Shown here: in pieces, positions 8,022 through 16,958 of the stretch
Position numbering within the stretch: position 1 is the first letter of the stretch
Layout: each line of letters begins with the position of its first letter
Source: Saccharofermentans sp.
Lineage (GTDB): Bacteria > Bacillota > Clostridia > Saccharofermentanales > Saccharofermentanaceae
Assembly: GCA_024403715.1 (NCBI GenBank)
Contig: JAKSRJ010000022.1
Coordinates: forward strand, 1-40,532
Direction: 5' to 3'
Length of the DNA stretch: 40,532 nt
The notes under the pieces: model-generated
Databases searched by the model: none
Told to the model about the DNA's origin: nothing
Seen by the model: the letters and a program-made list of their open reading frames with translations, nothing else
Program-made: the position numbers and the translations under genes

Positions 8022-10136
8022 ATGGTTAAAACACAAAATAAGCATAAAAATACCGTTTTATATATTATTGTTGCAGTTATTATGCTTGTATTTTTGGCTG
8101 TTGGTTTAAAGTATAACTACACCAGAATGACTTATCTAGAATTCTTTAATCTTACTAGTAGTTCTGAGAAAACAATTGTAATGGAGTCGAGAGAATCTGT
8201 ATTGGAACAGGATTTTGTTGCTCCATTTGAGATGATGAGTGGAATCTCTGTTAAGAGTGGAACTTTTGGTAGAGATAATAATTCCAACTGGATTTTTGAG
8301 ATTTTAGATAAAGACAGAAATGTAGTTCATTCTGAAACGGTTAATGCTAGCCAGTTTGCGAACGATTCATTTAGCATGATTGAATTCGATAAAAAGGTAA
8401 TGGTAAATAGGGGAGACGATTATACTCTAAGAATTTACTCTGTTGATGTTGAACCAGGTTCTATAATTCAGTTTTGGTGTGATGGTGATAATACACTTAA
8501 CCTTAAGATATTCGGATCTGATATTGATTATTGGTGGACAGGATTCTTTGTGTTTGAATGGCTTGTCGTATTAGCTTTGGTTATTAGAGCTTTGTATCTT
8601 AATTCCCAGGGGAAAAAGCTTATTGAGGATTCTCTTGTTCAGTTCCTGCTTCTAGGCACAATAGTATTTCTTCTTAAGTCATCTTTTTGCGTAGTAGATA
8701 CATTCCTTGATGAGTATGACAATTTTGTAGGAGGAATAACAGTTGCTGAAGGTGGAGTAATATACCGTGAGTATATTACTCAGCATACTCCATTCTTATA
8801 CTATCTATGTTCTATCTTTGCATTATTAGATGCGGATTCTATAGAACAGTTTAGGTTGTCTTATTATGCTTTAGAAGCTATTGCTTGGGGATTGGTATTC
8901 CTTAGAAATAAGAATTCTATAGGACTTAAAAAGGCGTTTATCATTCCGATTGCGGAGACGATTATAGTATCAACAATTGTAGGTACAATGGGAGCTCAAG
9001 TTCTTTCCGACAATGTTCAGGGGCTTTGCTTTGTAGCATTGCTCTTAGAATTCTATGACTATTACAAGACTAAGGTAATTGATTGGAAGAGAAGCATAAT
9101 AGTTTCTCTATGTATTTGGGCAAGCTTCGGTTCCGCATTCGTAAGTGCATTCTCACTTGTATGGGTGGTATTGGGTGTTGTTATTTCTGAGATAGTTTTA
9201 GTTGTTAAGAAAGACAAGACAATTAAAACTACACTTACTGGGTTTGGAAAGCTCGTTGTTGCTACTATTATTCCTCCTATAATCGCTGGTGTTTACTTCC
9301 AGGTAAATGGATGCTTATTTGCTGCTTATGAGCAGGCATATGTATTTAATAGAGAGATTTATCCACTTTATTCAGGCGGCTATGGAACAAGTATAGGCTC
9401 TACATTTATAGATTCTATACAGGTGTATGTAAGACAAATCTCTGGTGATATTCTAGGCTTAATAAATGGAACTGTAGACCTAACAGTTATTATGCGACTC
9501 ATGATTATGATTTTGGCTACATCATGCATTATCATGCTCATCATTAAGAAGAAATATATGATTAGTCTAATTACGATGATGTTTACCCTTTGTTCAGCAT
9601 CAAGAGGCTATGGTTTCCATGGATTAGCAGCATACGCCGTTTTAGTAATGCTGTGTATTGTTTTCTTTGAAGAATTGGATATCAAATTCATTAACACGCC
9701 TAAGGGGAAGATAGTTGCTGTATTTGCCTGTATTTTACTTTGTAGTAATTTTGTCGTTTTCTCAATTGATAACATCAATAAGAATCAGACGGCAGTTACA
9801 GATCTTGACCCTGAGTTAATTCGTCTAACAGATGAAGGCGAGGCAATCTTTTTTGACGAGAACCTTATTAATCCATTGTACTTTCTCTATAAGGGAAGAA
9901 CTGTAGTTAATAGACAGGCTTATTTGTTGCCATGGGCATTAGACATGTTTGAGCAGGAGTGTATTGATGATTTGCTCTCTAATTCTCCTAATATTGTTGT
10001 CTACAATGAATACTTAAGTTCATGGGATGTTCCATATGGACAGAATAGATTTGTTGATTTATTAAAGCGTGATTATCAGCGTGTATCTGATGACCCTGCT
10101 GCTGGTTGGCCATTCCTTGTATGGATAAAGAAGTAA
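8022..10136 (+). CDS. GT-C-like polytopic membrane protein, probable glycosyltransferase
   Basis: The 704-residue protein has one N-terminal helix (about 12-30), an extracytoplasmic beta-rich region (about 35-165), about ten further helices, and a soluble tail after residue 590. Asp230-Glu231 in FLDEYDNFVGG, then GGVIYREYITQHTPFLYY, matches the first-loop pattern of GT-C enzymes (PMT/ArnT-like), where an acidic pair binds metal or lipid-phosphate sugar and a G..Y....P segment follows. Such enzymes transfer sugars from polyprenyl-phosphate carriers outside the membrane. Acceptor and donor are unknown. It appears monocistronic, ending at a bidirectional terminator shared with the convergent fru operon. 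Confidence 0.65.
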   Translation: MVKTQNKHKNTVLYIIVAVIMLVFLAVGLKYNYTRMTYLEFFNLTSSSEKTIVMESRESVLEQDFVAPFEMMSGISVKSGTFGRDNNSNWIFEILDKDRNVVHSETVNASQFANDSFSMIEFDKKVMVNRGDDYTLRIYSVDVEPGSIIQFWCDGDNTLNLKIFGSDIDYWWTGFFVFEWLVVLALVIRALYLNSQGKKLIEDSLVQFLLLGTIVFLLKSSFCVVDTFLDEYDNFVGGITVAEGGVIYREYITQHTPFLYYLCSIFALLDADSIEQFRLSYYALEAIAWGLVFLRNKNSIGLKKAFIIPIAETIIVSTIVGTMGAQVLSDNVQGLCFVALLLEFYDYYKTKVIDWKRSIIVSLCIWASFGSAFVSAFSLVWVVLGVVISEIVLVVKKDKTIKTTLTGFGKLVVATIIPPIIAGVYFQVNGCLFAAYEQAYVFNREIYPLYSGGYGTSIGSTFIDSIQVYVRQISGDILGLINGTVDLTVIMRLMIMILATSCIIMLIIKKKYMISLITMMFTLCSASRGYGFHGLAAYAVLVMLCIVFFEELDIKFINTPKGKIVAVFACILLCSNFVVFSIDNINKNQTAVTDLDPELIRLTDEGEAIFFDENLINPLYFLYKGRTVVNRQAYLLPWALDMFEQECIDDLLSNSPNIVVYNEYLSSWDVPYGQNRFVDLLKRDYQRVSDDPAAGWPFLVWIKK

Positions 10137-10168
10137 ATCAATAAATCTATCGAATACAAGCACACAAA

Positions 10169-10195
10169 AACGGTGGTCCATATTGGACCACCGTT
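10169..10195. terminator. bidirectional terminator between GT-C gene and fruA
   Basis: A perfect 12-bp stem (AACGGTGGTCCA 10169-10180, TGGACCACCGTT 10184-10195) with a 3-base loop. The A-run on the left gives a good U-tract for minus-strand transcripts from the fru operon; the plus-strand tract is weaker. Confidence 0.9.
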
Positions 10196-10237
10196 CTCGT
10201 TTGGAGTTTATTTGTTATGAGAAGTAAACTTTTCTAA

Positions 10238-12130
10238 TTACTCCTGAACAGGCTTCTTCAAGAGACCCATCATAACAGCACCAACTACTGTACCTACTGC
10301 CAAAGCTACGAGGTAAAGTGGCCAGTTACCAACTACAGGGAATACGAAGATACCACCGTGTGGAGCCATGAGTGTGCAGTCGAATGCCATGGAGAGAGCA
10401 CCACCGATTGCAGAACCAACGATGCAGGATGGGATAACTCTGATTGGGTCAGCAGCTGCATAAGGGATAGCACCCTCAGTGATGAAGCCCAAGCCCATTA
10501 CGAAGTTTGTAGGACCATTCTTTCTCTCTGTTGCTGTGAACTTATTCTTGAAAATAAGTGTTGAAAGAGCGATAGCGCAAGGAGGAATCATACCACCAAC
10601 CATAACTGCTGCCATGATGGAGTAGTTACCAGCTGCGAGCATACCTGTACCGAATACGTAAGCTGCCTTGTTGAAAGGACCACCCATATCGATTGCCATC
10701 ATACCAGCTACTATAACGCCGAGGAGGATAGCACTTGTTCCGCTTAAGGAGTTAAGAGCGTTGTTCATACCTGTGTTAATAGCACCGATAACTGGCTCGA
10801 TAGCATATGTCATGATAGCACCGATGCCGAGGATACCAAATACAGGGTAGATGAGAACTGGCTTGATACCATCGAGAGCCTTAGGTAAGATCTTACAAGC
10901 CCACATGAGGAACTTAACGAGGTAACCAGCGATGAAACCAGCTGCCATAGCACCTAAGAATCCAGATGTACCGTTAGCTGCCAAAGCACCACCAACGAAA
11001 CCAACTGCAAGACCTGGACGATCTGCAATACTCATTGCGATGAAACCAGCGAGGATAGGGAGCATGAAGCCGAATGCTGCGCCACCGATATTCTTAAAGA
11101 ATGCAGCAGCTGCTGTAACTGTACCGAAGTTTCCTCCTGCTTCCTGGAGCTGCTCAGGGGAGAGCACCATACTATCAATAAGGAATGCGATAGCGATAAG
11201 GATACCACCACCAACTACGAATGGGAGCATGTGAGATACACCGTTCATGAGGTGCTTATAAATCTGATGTCCAACGCTGCCCTTAGACTCTGAAGAAGAT
11301 TCAGCCTTAGCAGAATAGATAGGAGCGTCACCAGCCATTGCTCTCTCAACGAGCTTGTCAGCCTTGGAGATACCATCAGATACAGGACACTCGATAAGCT
11401 TCTTACCAGCAAATCTTGCCATTGGAACCTGTGTATCAGCTGCTACGATGATGCAATCAGCCTCAGCAATTTCCTTGTCTGTGAGAACGTTCTTAGCTCC
11501 GCCAGAACCTCTTGTCTCAACCTTTACGAAGCAACCCTTTGCTGTAGCTGCCTTCTCGATTGCCTCAGCTGCCATAAATGTATGAGCGATACCTGTTGGG
11601 CAACCTGTAACAGCAAGAATCTTCTTCTGTGCAGGAGCTGCAACTGCTGCTGGAGCTGCTGCCTTAGCGTCCTTTGCTGCCTCAGCGTCATCGATTGTCT
11701 TCAAGAACTCTTCTGGAGTCTTAGCTGCCTTGAGCTTTGCTGTGAACTCGTCATCCATAAGCATGCCGGAGAGCTTGCTTAAGATGTCGATGTGAGCGGA
11801 ACCGCTCTTTGTATCAGCAGCAATCAAGAAAAGGAGATTAACTGGCTCGTCATCTAATGCCTGATAATCAACTCCGTCTGGAATTACCATAGCGATAAGT
11901 CCTGGCTTAGTGATACCGTCACATCTACCGTGAGGGATAGCGATACCGTCGCCTACGCCTGTTGTGCTTTCTTCTTCTCTAGCAAGAACTGCCTTCATGT
12001 ACTGATCTTTGTTAGACACATTGCCCTGTGCTTCCATGAGATCTACAGCCTGCTTGAGAATGTCGTTTTTGTCAGAAGCAGAAACGTTAAGCTTTACTGC
12101 ATTTACTGACAAAAGGTCTGTAATTTTCAT
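10238..12130 (-). CDS. fruA: fructose-specific PTS enzyme IIABC
   Basis: This protein imports fructose and phosphorylates it at carbon 1. Domains in order: EIIA (about 1-147) with phospho-accepting His67 in GIAIPHGRCD; an Ala-rich linker (149-167); fructose-type EIIB with Cys177 in VTGCPTGIAHTFMAAEA; and the membrane EIIC (about 290-630) with PHGGIFVFP near the end. The start is the codon at 12130 (MKITDLL), because AAAGGAGG lies 8 bases upstream. A longer in-frame reading to 12169 would overlap fruK and lacks a site, so I reject it. It is the last gene of ptsH-ptsI-fruK-fruA, 22 bases after fruK, and ends before a strong terminator. Fructose 1-phosphate made here is the substrate of FruK. 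Confidence 0.95.
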   Translation of the reverse strand: MKITDLLSVNAVKLNVSASDKNDILKQAVDLMEAQGNVSNKDQYMKAVLAREEESTTGVGDGIAIPHGRCDGITKPGLIAMVIPDGVDYQALDDEPVNLLFLIAADTKSGSAHIDILSKLSGMLMDDEFTAKLKAAKTPEEFLKTIDDAEAAKDAKAAAPAAVAAPAQKKILAVTGCPTGIAHTFMAAEAIEKAATAKGCFVKVETRGSGGAKNVLTDKEIAEADCIIVAADTQVPMARFAGKKLIECPVSDGISKADKLVERAMAGDAPIYSAKAESSSESKGSVGHQIYKHLMNGVSHMLPFVVGGGILIAIAFLIDSMVLSPEQLQEAGGNFGTVTAAAAFFKNIGGAAFGFMLPILAGFIAMSIADRPGLAVGFVGGALAANGTSGFLGAMAAGFIAGYLVKFLMWACKILPKALDGIKPVLIYPVFGILGIGAIMTYAIEPVIGAINTGMNNALNSLSGTSAILLGVIVAGMMAIDMGGPFNKAAYVFGTGMLAAGNYSIMAAVMVGGMIPPCAIALSTLIFKNKFTATERKNGPTNFVMGLGFITEGAIPYAAADPIRVIPSCIVGSAIGGALSMAFDCTLMAPHGGIFVFPVVGNWPLYLVALAVGTVVGAVMMGLLKKPVQE

Positions 12131-12152
12131 AGGTGTTTCCTCCTTTATTTTA

Positions 12153-13064
12153 TTAACGCCCAATGGCATTTAATAACTGTTCAACCTCTGGCTTTGTTGC
12201 CAGATTCTCTGAGAATGCACTTGCACTACCTGTGCATACGCCTGTGTAGAAAGCATCCTCATAATTCTTAGTAGTAAGGTATCCATACATGAAGCCTGCT
12301 ACCATAGAGTCGCCAGCGCCAACGGAGTTAACAACTGTGCCCTTAGGAGCTTCTGTCATGAATACGCTTCCGTCTTCTGCGACGAGTACAGCGCCGTCAC
12401 CAGCCATAGAGATGAGTACATTACGAGCGCCCTTCTCCTGAAGCTTCTTAGCGTATGTAACCACTTCGTTCTTATCTCTTAAGTCATCTACTCCGAAGAT
12501 CTCACCAAGCTCAAAGTTATTTGGCTTAATGAGGAATGGGTGATACTCAAGTACGTTTACGAGAAGGTCCTTAGTAGCATCTACTACAACCATGATTCCC
12601 TTACCATCTAACTTCTTCATGATATCTCTGTAGATAGTGTCAGGGAGGACTGTAGGAATAGATCCTGCAAGAACGAGTACATCGCCTTCGACGAGCTCAT
12701 CAATCTGAGCGTGAAACTTAGCGAGTTCTTCATCGGAGATTGCAGGTCCCATACCATTAATCTCGCTCTCCTCGTTAGATCTAAGCTTTACATTAATTCT
12801 CGAAATGCCCTGCGCTACAGGAATGAACTTATCCTCGATATTGAGAAGCTCAACCTGATGCTTGATCTCGTTACCAGTAAAGCCTGCGATAAACCCTAAT
12901 GCTGTACTTGTGAGTCCTAGATTCTTGAGAACGATGGATACATTGATTCCTTTTCCACCTGGGAACATGATTTCCTTTGTTGTTCTGTTAACACGTCCTG
13001 GTGTGAAGTTGTCAACGCTAACGATGTAGTCAAGAGAAGGATTAAAAGAAACTGTATAAATCAT
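12153..13064 (-). CDS. fruK: 1-phosphofructokinase
   Basis: FruK phosphorylates fructose 1-phosphate to fructose 1,6-bisphosphate with ATP. The 303-residue length matches the PfkB-family enzyme. The N-terminal TVSFNPSLDYIV, the FPGGKGINVS sugar-binding motif (about 34-43) and the catalytic VNSVGAGDSMVAGF (Asp near 251) are all present. It starts at ATG 13064 with an AAGGAG site, 17 bases downstream of ptsI, and is followed closely by fruA. Confidence 0.95.
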   Translation of the reverse strand: MIYTVSFNPSLDYIVSVDNFTPGRVNRTTKEIMFPGGKGINVSIVLKNLGLTSTALGFIAGFTGNEIKHQVELLNIEDKFIPVAQGISRINVKLRSNEESEINGMGPAISDEELAKFHAQIDELVEGDVLVLAGSIPTVLPDTIYRDIMKKLDGKGIMVVVDATKDLLVNVLEYHPFLIKPNNFELGEIFGVDDLRDKNEVVTYAKKLQEKGARNVLISMAGDGAVLVAEDGSVFMTEAPKGTVVNSVGAGDSMVAGFMYGYLTTKNYEDAFYTGVCTGSASAFSENLATKPEVEQLLNAIGR

Positions 13065-13081
13065 TCTTAATTACTCCTTTC

Positions 13082-14701
13082 TCATTCCATATCGCGGATG
13101 ATTTTTCTTATAGGAAGAATCATGGAAGGGGAGACGGATAACTCATCTACACCCATCTTTACAAACTCTTCTGTGAGTTCAGTGTCAGCACCTAACTCAC
13201 CACAGATGCCAGCCCAGATACCAGCTTTGTGAGCGTTATCACAAACTGTCTTAATCATACGAAGAATAGCTTCGTGATGAGCGTTATAGAACTTGTCGAG
13301 CTTTTGATTCTGTCTGTCGATAGCAAGTGTGTACTGTGTTAAGTCATTTGTACCGATACTGAAGAAGTCAACCATTGGAGCGAGCAAGTCGCTGATAACA
13401 ACTGCTGCAGGAGTCTCAATCATGATGCCCTGCTCAGGAACCTTAAATGGGATTCCCTCAGCTTCTAATTCCTTCTTAACTTCTTCAACAATCTCGTAAA
13501 TTTTCTCGATTTCCCATGTAGAAGTAATCATTGGATACATGATTGCCATGTTGCCGTATACGGCAGCTCTTAATAAAGCTCTAAGCTGAGTCTTGAAAAT
13601 CTCAGTCTGTGTAAGGCAGATACGAATAGCTCTGTAGCCTAATGCTGGGTTATCTTCCTGACCTAAGTTGAAGTAATCAACCTGCTTATCAGCACCAATG
13701 TCTAATGTTCGGATGATAATCTTCTTCTCGGCCATTGTCTGAAGAACCTGCTTATATGCCTGGAACTGCTCATCCTCAGTAGGGAAGTCCTCACGACCTA
13801 AGTAGAGGAACTCACTTCTGAAAAGACCGATACCAGCTGCGTCGTTCTCGAGAACATAAGCCAAATCGCTAACGCTTCCGATATTTGCATAAAGCTTAAT
13901 CTCGCGACCACTCTTAGTTTTTGTTTCCTGACCCTTCATCTGCTGGAGAAGAAGTGCCTTCTCATTAATAGCATCGATTTCTTCCTGTGCCTTAGCAATT
14001 AATTCTTCATCAGGATTAATGATAAGCTCGCCTGTAATACCGTTAACGATTGCTGTGCATCCGTTCTCGAGAGTATTAAGATTGATATCTACGCTAACGA
14101 GAGCTGGGATGTTCATCATACGTGCGAGAATTGCTGTATGAGAGTTTGTTGAACCATGTACAGTAACAAATGCCAAGATTTTGCTCTTATCCATCTGAAC
14201 TGTCTCGCTTGGGCTTAAGTCGTCTGCAATGATGATGGATGGCTTATCAGAATCTGTTGTAGAGTCAGAAGCGCCGCTTAATACACGAACGAGTCTGTTA
14301 GATACATCCTTAATATCTGCTGCACGAGCCTTCATATACTCGTCATCCATGCTTGCAAACATCTCTGCGAAATTATCACCTGTTACTGCTACTGCGTATT
14401 CTGCATTTACAGATTCAGTTGTAATAACGCTCTTAATAGCGTCTGTATAGTCCTCATCCTCGAGCATCATCTGATGAACCTCAAAGATTGCAGCACTTGC
14501 TTCGCCAACTTCAGCTACAGCCTTGTCGTATAAAGCTGCGAGCTGCTCATTTGTATCTTCGATGCCCTTTTCAAATCTTGAGATTTCAGCATCAGGATCT
14601 TCTACCTTATATCTCTTAATCTGATCATCAGCCTTATTAAAGAGAGTAACAGGACCTACTGCAACGCCCTTAAATACTGTTTTACCTGTATATTTTTCCA
14701 T
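13082..14701 (-). CDS. ptsI: PTS enzyme I (phosphoenolpyruvate-protein phosphotransferase)
   Basis: Enzyme I takes phosphate from PEP and passes it to HPr. The 539-residue length is slightly short of the usual 570. The active-site His188 lies in HGSTNSHTAILAR, where most enzymes have a GGRTSH motif, so the approach to the active site differs slightly. The C-terminal PEP-binding barrel shows GIGLFRSEFLYLGRE and GTNDLTQYTLAIDRQ. GGAGG precedes the ATG at 14701. Placement between ptsH and fruK suggests that the general PTS proteins are expressed with fructose uptake; whether a second ptsI exists elsewhere cannot be seen. Confidence 0.95.
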   Translation of the reverse strand: MEKYTGKTVFKGVAVGPVTLFNKADDQIKRYKVEDPDAEISRFEKGIEDTNEQLAALYDKAVAEVGEASAAIFEVHQMMLEDEDYTDAIKSVITTESVNAEYAVAVTGDNFAEMFASMDDEYMKARAADIKDVSNRLVRVLSGASDSTTDSDKPSIIIADDLSPSETVQMDKSKILAFVTVHGSTNSHTAILARMMNIPALVSVDINLNTLENGCTAIVNGITGELIINPDEELIAKAQEEIDAINEKALLLQQMKGQETKTKSGREIKLYANIGSVSDLAYVLENDAAGIGLFRSEFLYLGREDFPTEDEQFQAYKQVLQTMAEKKIIIRTLDIGADKQVDYFNLGQEDNPALGYRAIRICLTQTEIFKTQLRALLRAAVYGNMAIMYPMITSTWEIEKIYEIVEEVKKELEAEGIPFKVPEQGIMIETPAAVVISDLLAPMVDFFSIGTNDLTQYTLAIDRQNQKLDKFYNAHHEAILRMIKTVCDNAHKAGIWAGICGELGADTELTEEFVKMGVDELSVSPSMILPIRKIIRDME

Positions 14702-14730
14702 TTTTAGCCTCCAAAACGGATTAGCTTTAA

Positions 14731-14988
14731 TTACATGTTTGCTTCTAAGAATGCCTTAATCTCTGCTGCAGCTGTCTCTTCGTCAGCACCCTCAACATTA
14801 ACTGTGATTTCCTCACCGCACTTTACGCCGAGCGCCATAACTGCCATGAGCTTTGTAGCTACAGCGGACTTGTCACCCTTAACGATTGTGATAACGCTCT
14901 CGTACTTCTTAGCTTCCTTAACGAGAAGACCTGCTGGTCTAGCGTGGATACCAACTTCATCTTTTACTACATAATTGAATGACTGCAT
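14731..14988 (-). CDS. ptsH: HPr phosphocarrier with Lys in place of Ser46
   Basis: HPr relays phosphate from enzyme I to EIIA. The 85-residue length is canonical and His15 lies in the intact GIHARPAG motif. Aligning DKSAVATKLMAVMALG (39-54) with the usual Firmicutes GKTVNLKSIMGVMSLG puts Lys46 at the position of Ser46, the residue that HPr kinase phosphorylates for CcpA-dependent catabolite repression; Thr45 precedes it. So this HPr can probably carry phosphate but cannot receive the usual regulatory serine phosphate. It is the first gene of the fru operon, 178 bases from the divergent regulator, with AGGGGG upstream of its ATG. Confidence 0.93.
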   Translation of the reverse strand: MQSFNYVVKDEVGIHARPAGLLVKEAKKYESVITIVKGDKSAVATKLMAVMALGVKCGEEITVNVEGADEETAAAEIKAFLEANM

Positions 14989-15048
14989 ATGTGCGTCCCC
15001 CTTAGAAATAATATGACCGAAAATGACGGTTTTTGTGTTTGTGATTTG

Positions 15049-15077
15049 ATAATACCATCACAATCCGTCAAAAGCAA
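15049..15077 (-). promoter_or_regulatory. promoter of ptsH-ptsI-fruK-fruA
   Basis: On the minus strand TTGCTT (15077-15072), a 17-bp spacer ending in TGG, and TATTAT (15054-15049), i.e. an extended -10. The spacer holds a TTGTGATG operator-like word. Confidence 0.7.
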
Positions 15078-15105
15078 GCATAAATTTTCATTTTTAAACA
15101 ATTAA

Positions 15106-15134
15106 TTTACAAAATTCGTCACAAAGAGTACAAT
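15106..15134 (+). promoter_or_regulatory. promoter of the DeoR regulator gene
   Basis: TTTACA (15106-15111), 17-bp spacer, TACAAT (15129-15134). An operator-like CGTCACAA sits in the spacer (15117-15124) and another just downstream (15147-15154), adjoining the AGGAGG ribosome binding site. Confidence 0.75.
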
Positions 15135-15166
15135 TCAATCATAAATCGTCACAAGGAGGCTCCATT

Positions 15167-15916
15167 ATGATCCCTGAAGAGAGAAAAACTAAGATTTTAC
15201 AGTATGTAAATGAGCGAGGATCGGCTAAGGTTTCAGAACTTATGGATATTTTTGAAGCTTCTGAAGCGACAATTAGAAGAGATCTTACTGAGATGGATGC
15301 TCGTGGTCTTCTAAATAAAGTTCATGGTGGAGCGTTTTCGATTGAAGAGCGAGTTGTCTCCGATTCCAGAGTAGCTGAGAAGGAAGAACGATATCGTGAT
15401 GAGAAAATCATGATAGCCAAGTATGCAGCTTCATTGATATCTGACAATGATGTTGTTTTTCTTGATGCCGGTACAACCACTCAGCATGTTATTGATTATG
15501 TAACTGCTCTTAATGTTACTTTCGTGACTAATGCACCTGCACATGCTAATAAGCTTGCTTCTATGGGTTACGATGTCTATATGATAGGCGGTAAGCTTAA
15601 GCAGACCACTGAGGCTATGATTGGAAGTGTGGCTTACGAGCAGGTACGAAAGTATCAGTTTTCAGTTGCTTTTGTAGGTGTGAATGCAGTTAACCATAGA
15701 GCCGGTTTTACAACACCAGATCCTGAAGAGGCGATGATTAAGGAATGTGCACTTCGCCATACCAATATGCCATATGTGTTATGTGACCATACTAAGTTCA
15801 GTAAGACTTCTGCGGTAACTTTCGCGAAGTTTGAAGACGCGTGTGCTATAACATGTGGCCCTATCCCTGATAGTTATACTAATGATTCTAATATTATTAA
15901 TCTGATGGATAAATAA
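15167..15916 (+). CDS. fruR: DeoR-family repressor of the fructose operon
   Basis: The 249-residue product has an N-terminal winged helix with recognition motif VSELMDIFEASEATIRRDL (about residues 20-38). Its C-terminal DeoR sensor domain shows FLDAGTTTQHV, MIGGKLKQTTEAMIG and FVGVNAV, which bind a phosphosugar in this family. Divergence from the fru operon makes fructose 1-phosphate the expected inducer, as for other FruR proteins of the DeoR type (family knowledge plus context). AAGGAGG precedes the ATG. The promoter and leader carry operator-like repeats, so autoregulation is likely. Three more genes follow at 1-14 base spacing. Confidence 0.9.
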   Translation: MIPEERKTKILQYVNERGSAKVSELMDIFEASEATIRRDLTEMDARGLLNKVHGGAFSIEERVVSDSRVAEKEERYRDEKIMIAKYAASLISDNDVVFLDAGTTTQHVIDYVTALNVTFVTNAPAHANKLASMGYDVYMIGGKLKQTTEAMIGSVAYEQVRKYQFSVAFVGVNAVNHRAGFTTPDPEEAMIKECALRHTNMPYVLCDHTKFSKTSAVTFAKFEDACAITCGPIPDSYTNDSNIINLMDK

Positions 15917-15917
15917 T

Positions 15918-16952
15918 ATGGATCTATGGCAGTATCTGAAGACAACTAATAAACCTGTAGTGCTTTACGGCACTGGTAATGGCGCGGATAAAATAATCGA
16001 TAAGATGGAGCAGGATGGCTCAAGCGATAAGATTAAGGCTATTTTTGCAAGCTCTGGTTTTGTGCGTAACAAAAAGTTCCGTGGATTTCAAATCGAGAGT
16101 TATGAGGATGTTAAAGCTCGCTTAGGCGACATGATTGTACTTATGTGTTTTGGTTCCAATCGTGAGGAAGTTCTTCAAAATGTGTATCGTATCGCAGAAG
16201 AAAACGAGTTTTACGCGCCTGATGTTCCTGTCTATGGTGGTGTGATTTTTGATGAAGCTTTTTTTGAAGAAAATAAGCTTAAGATTGAAGAAGTAAAGTC
16301 GTGCTTAGCAGATGATTTGTCACGCCAGACTATGGACGATACCGTAAACTATAAGCTTACAGGTGACATTAAGTATTTATGTAATACAGAGGTATCAGCT
16401 GATGAAGCGGATGCTCTTTTTAATCTTCCAGAAGGCTCATGCTTTGTAGACCTTGGTGCTTATAATGGCGATACCGTTTTACGCTATACTACGCTCTTTC
16501 CACAGATAAATGAGATTCATGCAGTAGAGCCTGACAGCAGAAATTTTAGAAAGCTTAATGAGAATACTAGTCATCTTAAAGTGAACTACTATAATGCTTT
16601 GATTAGTGATGAAGTGGGTGAGGCTAGAATGGCTAGAAATAAGGGAAGAGGCAACAGCGTATCTTCTGATGGAGAAATCATTATTCCAGCAATTACAGTA
16701 GACTCTATTATGAATGGTCGTAAAGTCGACTTTATTAAATTTGATGTAGAAGGTAATGAGCATAAAGCAATTATCGGGGCGCAGGAGACAATTCGTAAGT
16801 ATCGTCCACAAATGCTTATGTCGTGTTACCATAGGAGTGAAGATATCTTCGATTTGGCCTTACAGGTGTTAAAAATTAATCCTGAATACAAGGTTTACAT
16901 GAGACATCTTCCTTATGTACCTTGTTGGGATACAGCATTTTACTTTGTGTGA
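15918..16952 (+). CDS. FkbM-type SAM-dependent methyltransferase
   Basis: The 344-residue protein combines an N-terminal nucleotide-binding-like segment (VVLYGTGNGADKIIDKM, about 14-30) with a C-terminal FkbM methyltransferase domain. SAM motif I is FVDLGAYNGDT (about 176-186), then AVEPDSRNF, and the FkbM signature VDFIKFDVEGNEHKAI. This arrangement is common in genes for methylation of surface sugars. It starts 1 base after the regulator's stop, so it is translated from the same message; why a fructose regulator should be coupled to it is not evident. The real partner may be the later sugar-nucleotide gene region. Confidence 0.85.
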   Translation: MDLWQYLKTTNKPVVLYGTGNGADKIIDKMEQDGSSDKIKAIFASSGFVRNKKFRGFQIESYEDVKARLGDMIVLMCFGSNREEVLQNVYRIAEENEFYAPDVPVYGGVIFDEAFFEENKLKIEEVKSCLADDLSRQTMDDTVNYKLTGDIKYLCNTEVSADEADALFNLPEGSCFVDLGAYNGDTVLRYTTLFPQINEIHAVEPDSRNFRKLNENTSHLKVNYYNALISDEVGEARMARNKGRGNSVSSDGEIIIPAITVDSIMNGRKVDFIKFDVEGNEHKAIIGAQETIRKYRPQMLMSCYHRSEDIFDLALQVLKINPEYKVYMRHLPYVPCWDTAFYFV

Positions 16953-16958
16953 GGATAT

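Larger units (their letters stand above)
15025..15154. promoter_or_regulatory. divergent fru control region with four TTGTGAYN repeats
   Basis: Four copies of TTGTGAYN lie between ptsH and the DeoR regulator: TTGTGATT at 15039-15046 (plus), TTGTGATG at 15063-15056 (minus), and TTGTGACG at 15124-15117 and 15154-15147 (minus). The last two are exactly 30 bp apart. The copies at 15056 and 15117 fall in the spacers of the two promoters; the others lie near or just downstream of the start sites. This is how operators of an autoregulating repressor would be placed; binding by the adjacent DeoR protein is inferred. Confidence 0.6.

Noticed and set aside
12131..12169. Longer N-terminus for FruA starting at 12169
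   Set aside because: It overlaps the end of fruK and has no ribosome binding site, while AAAGGAGG is ideally placed for the start at 12130.
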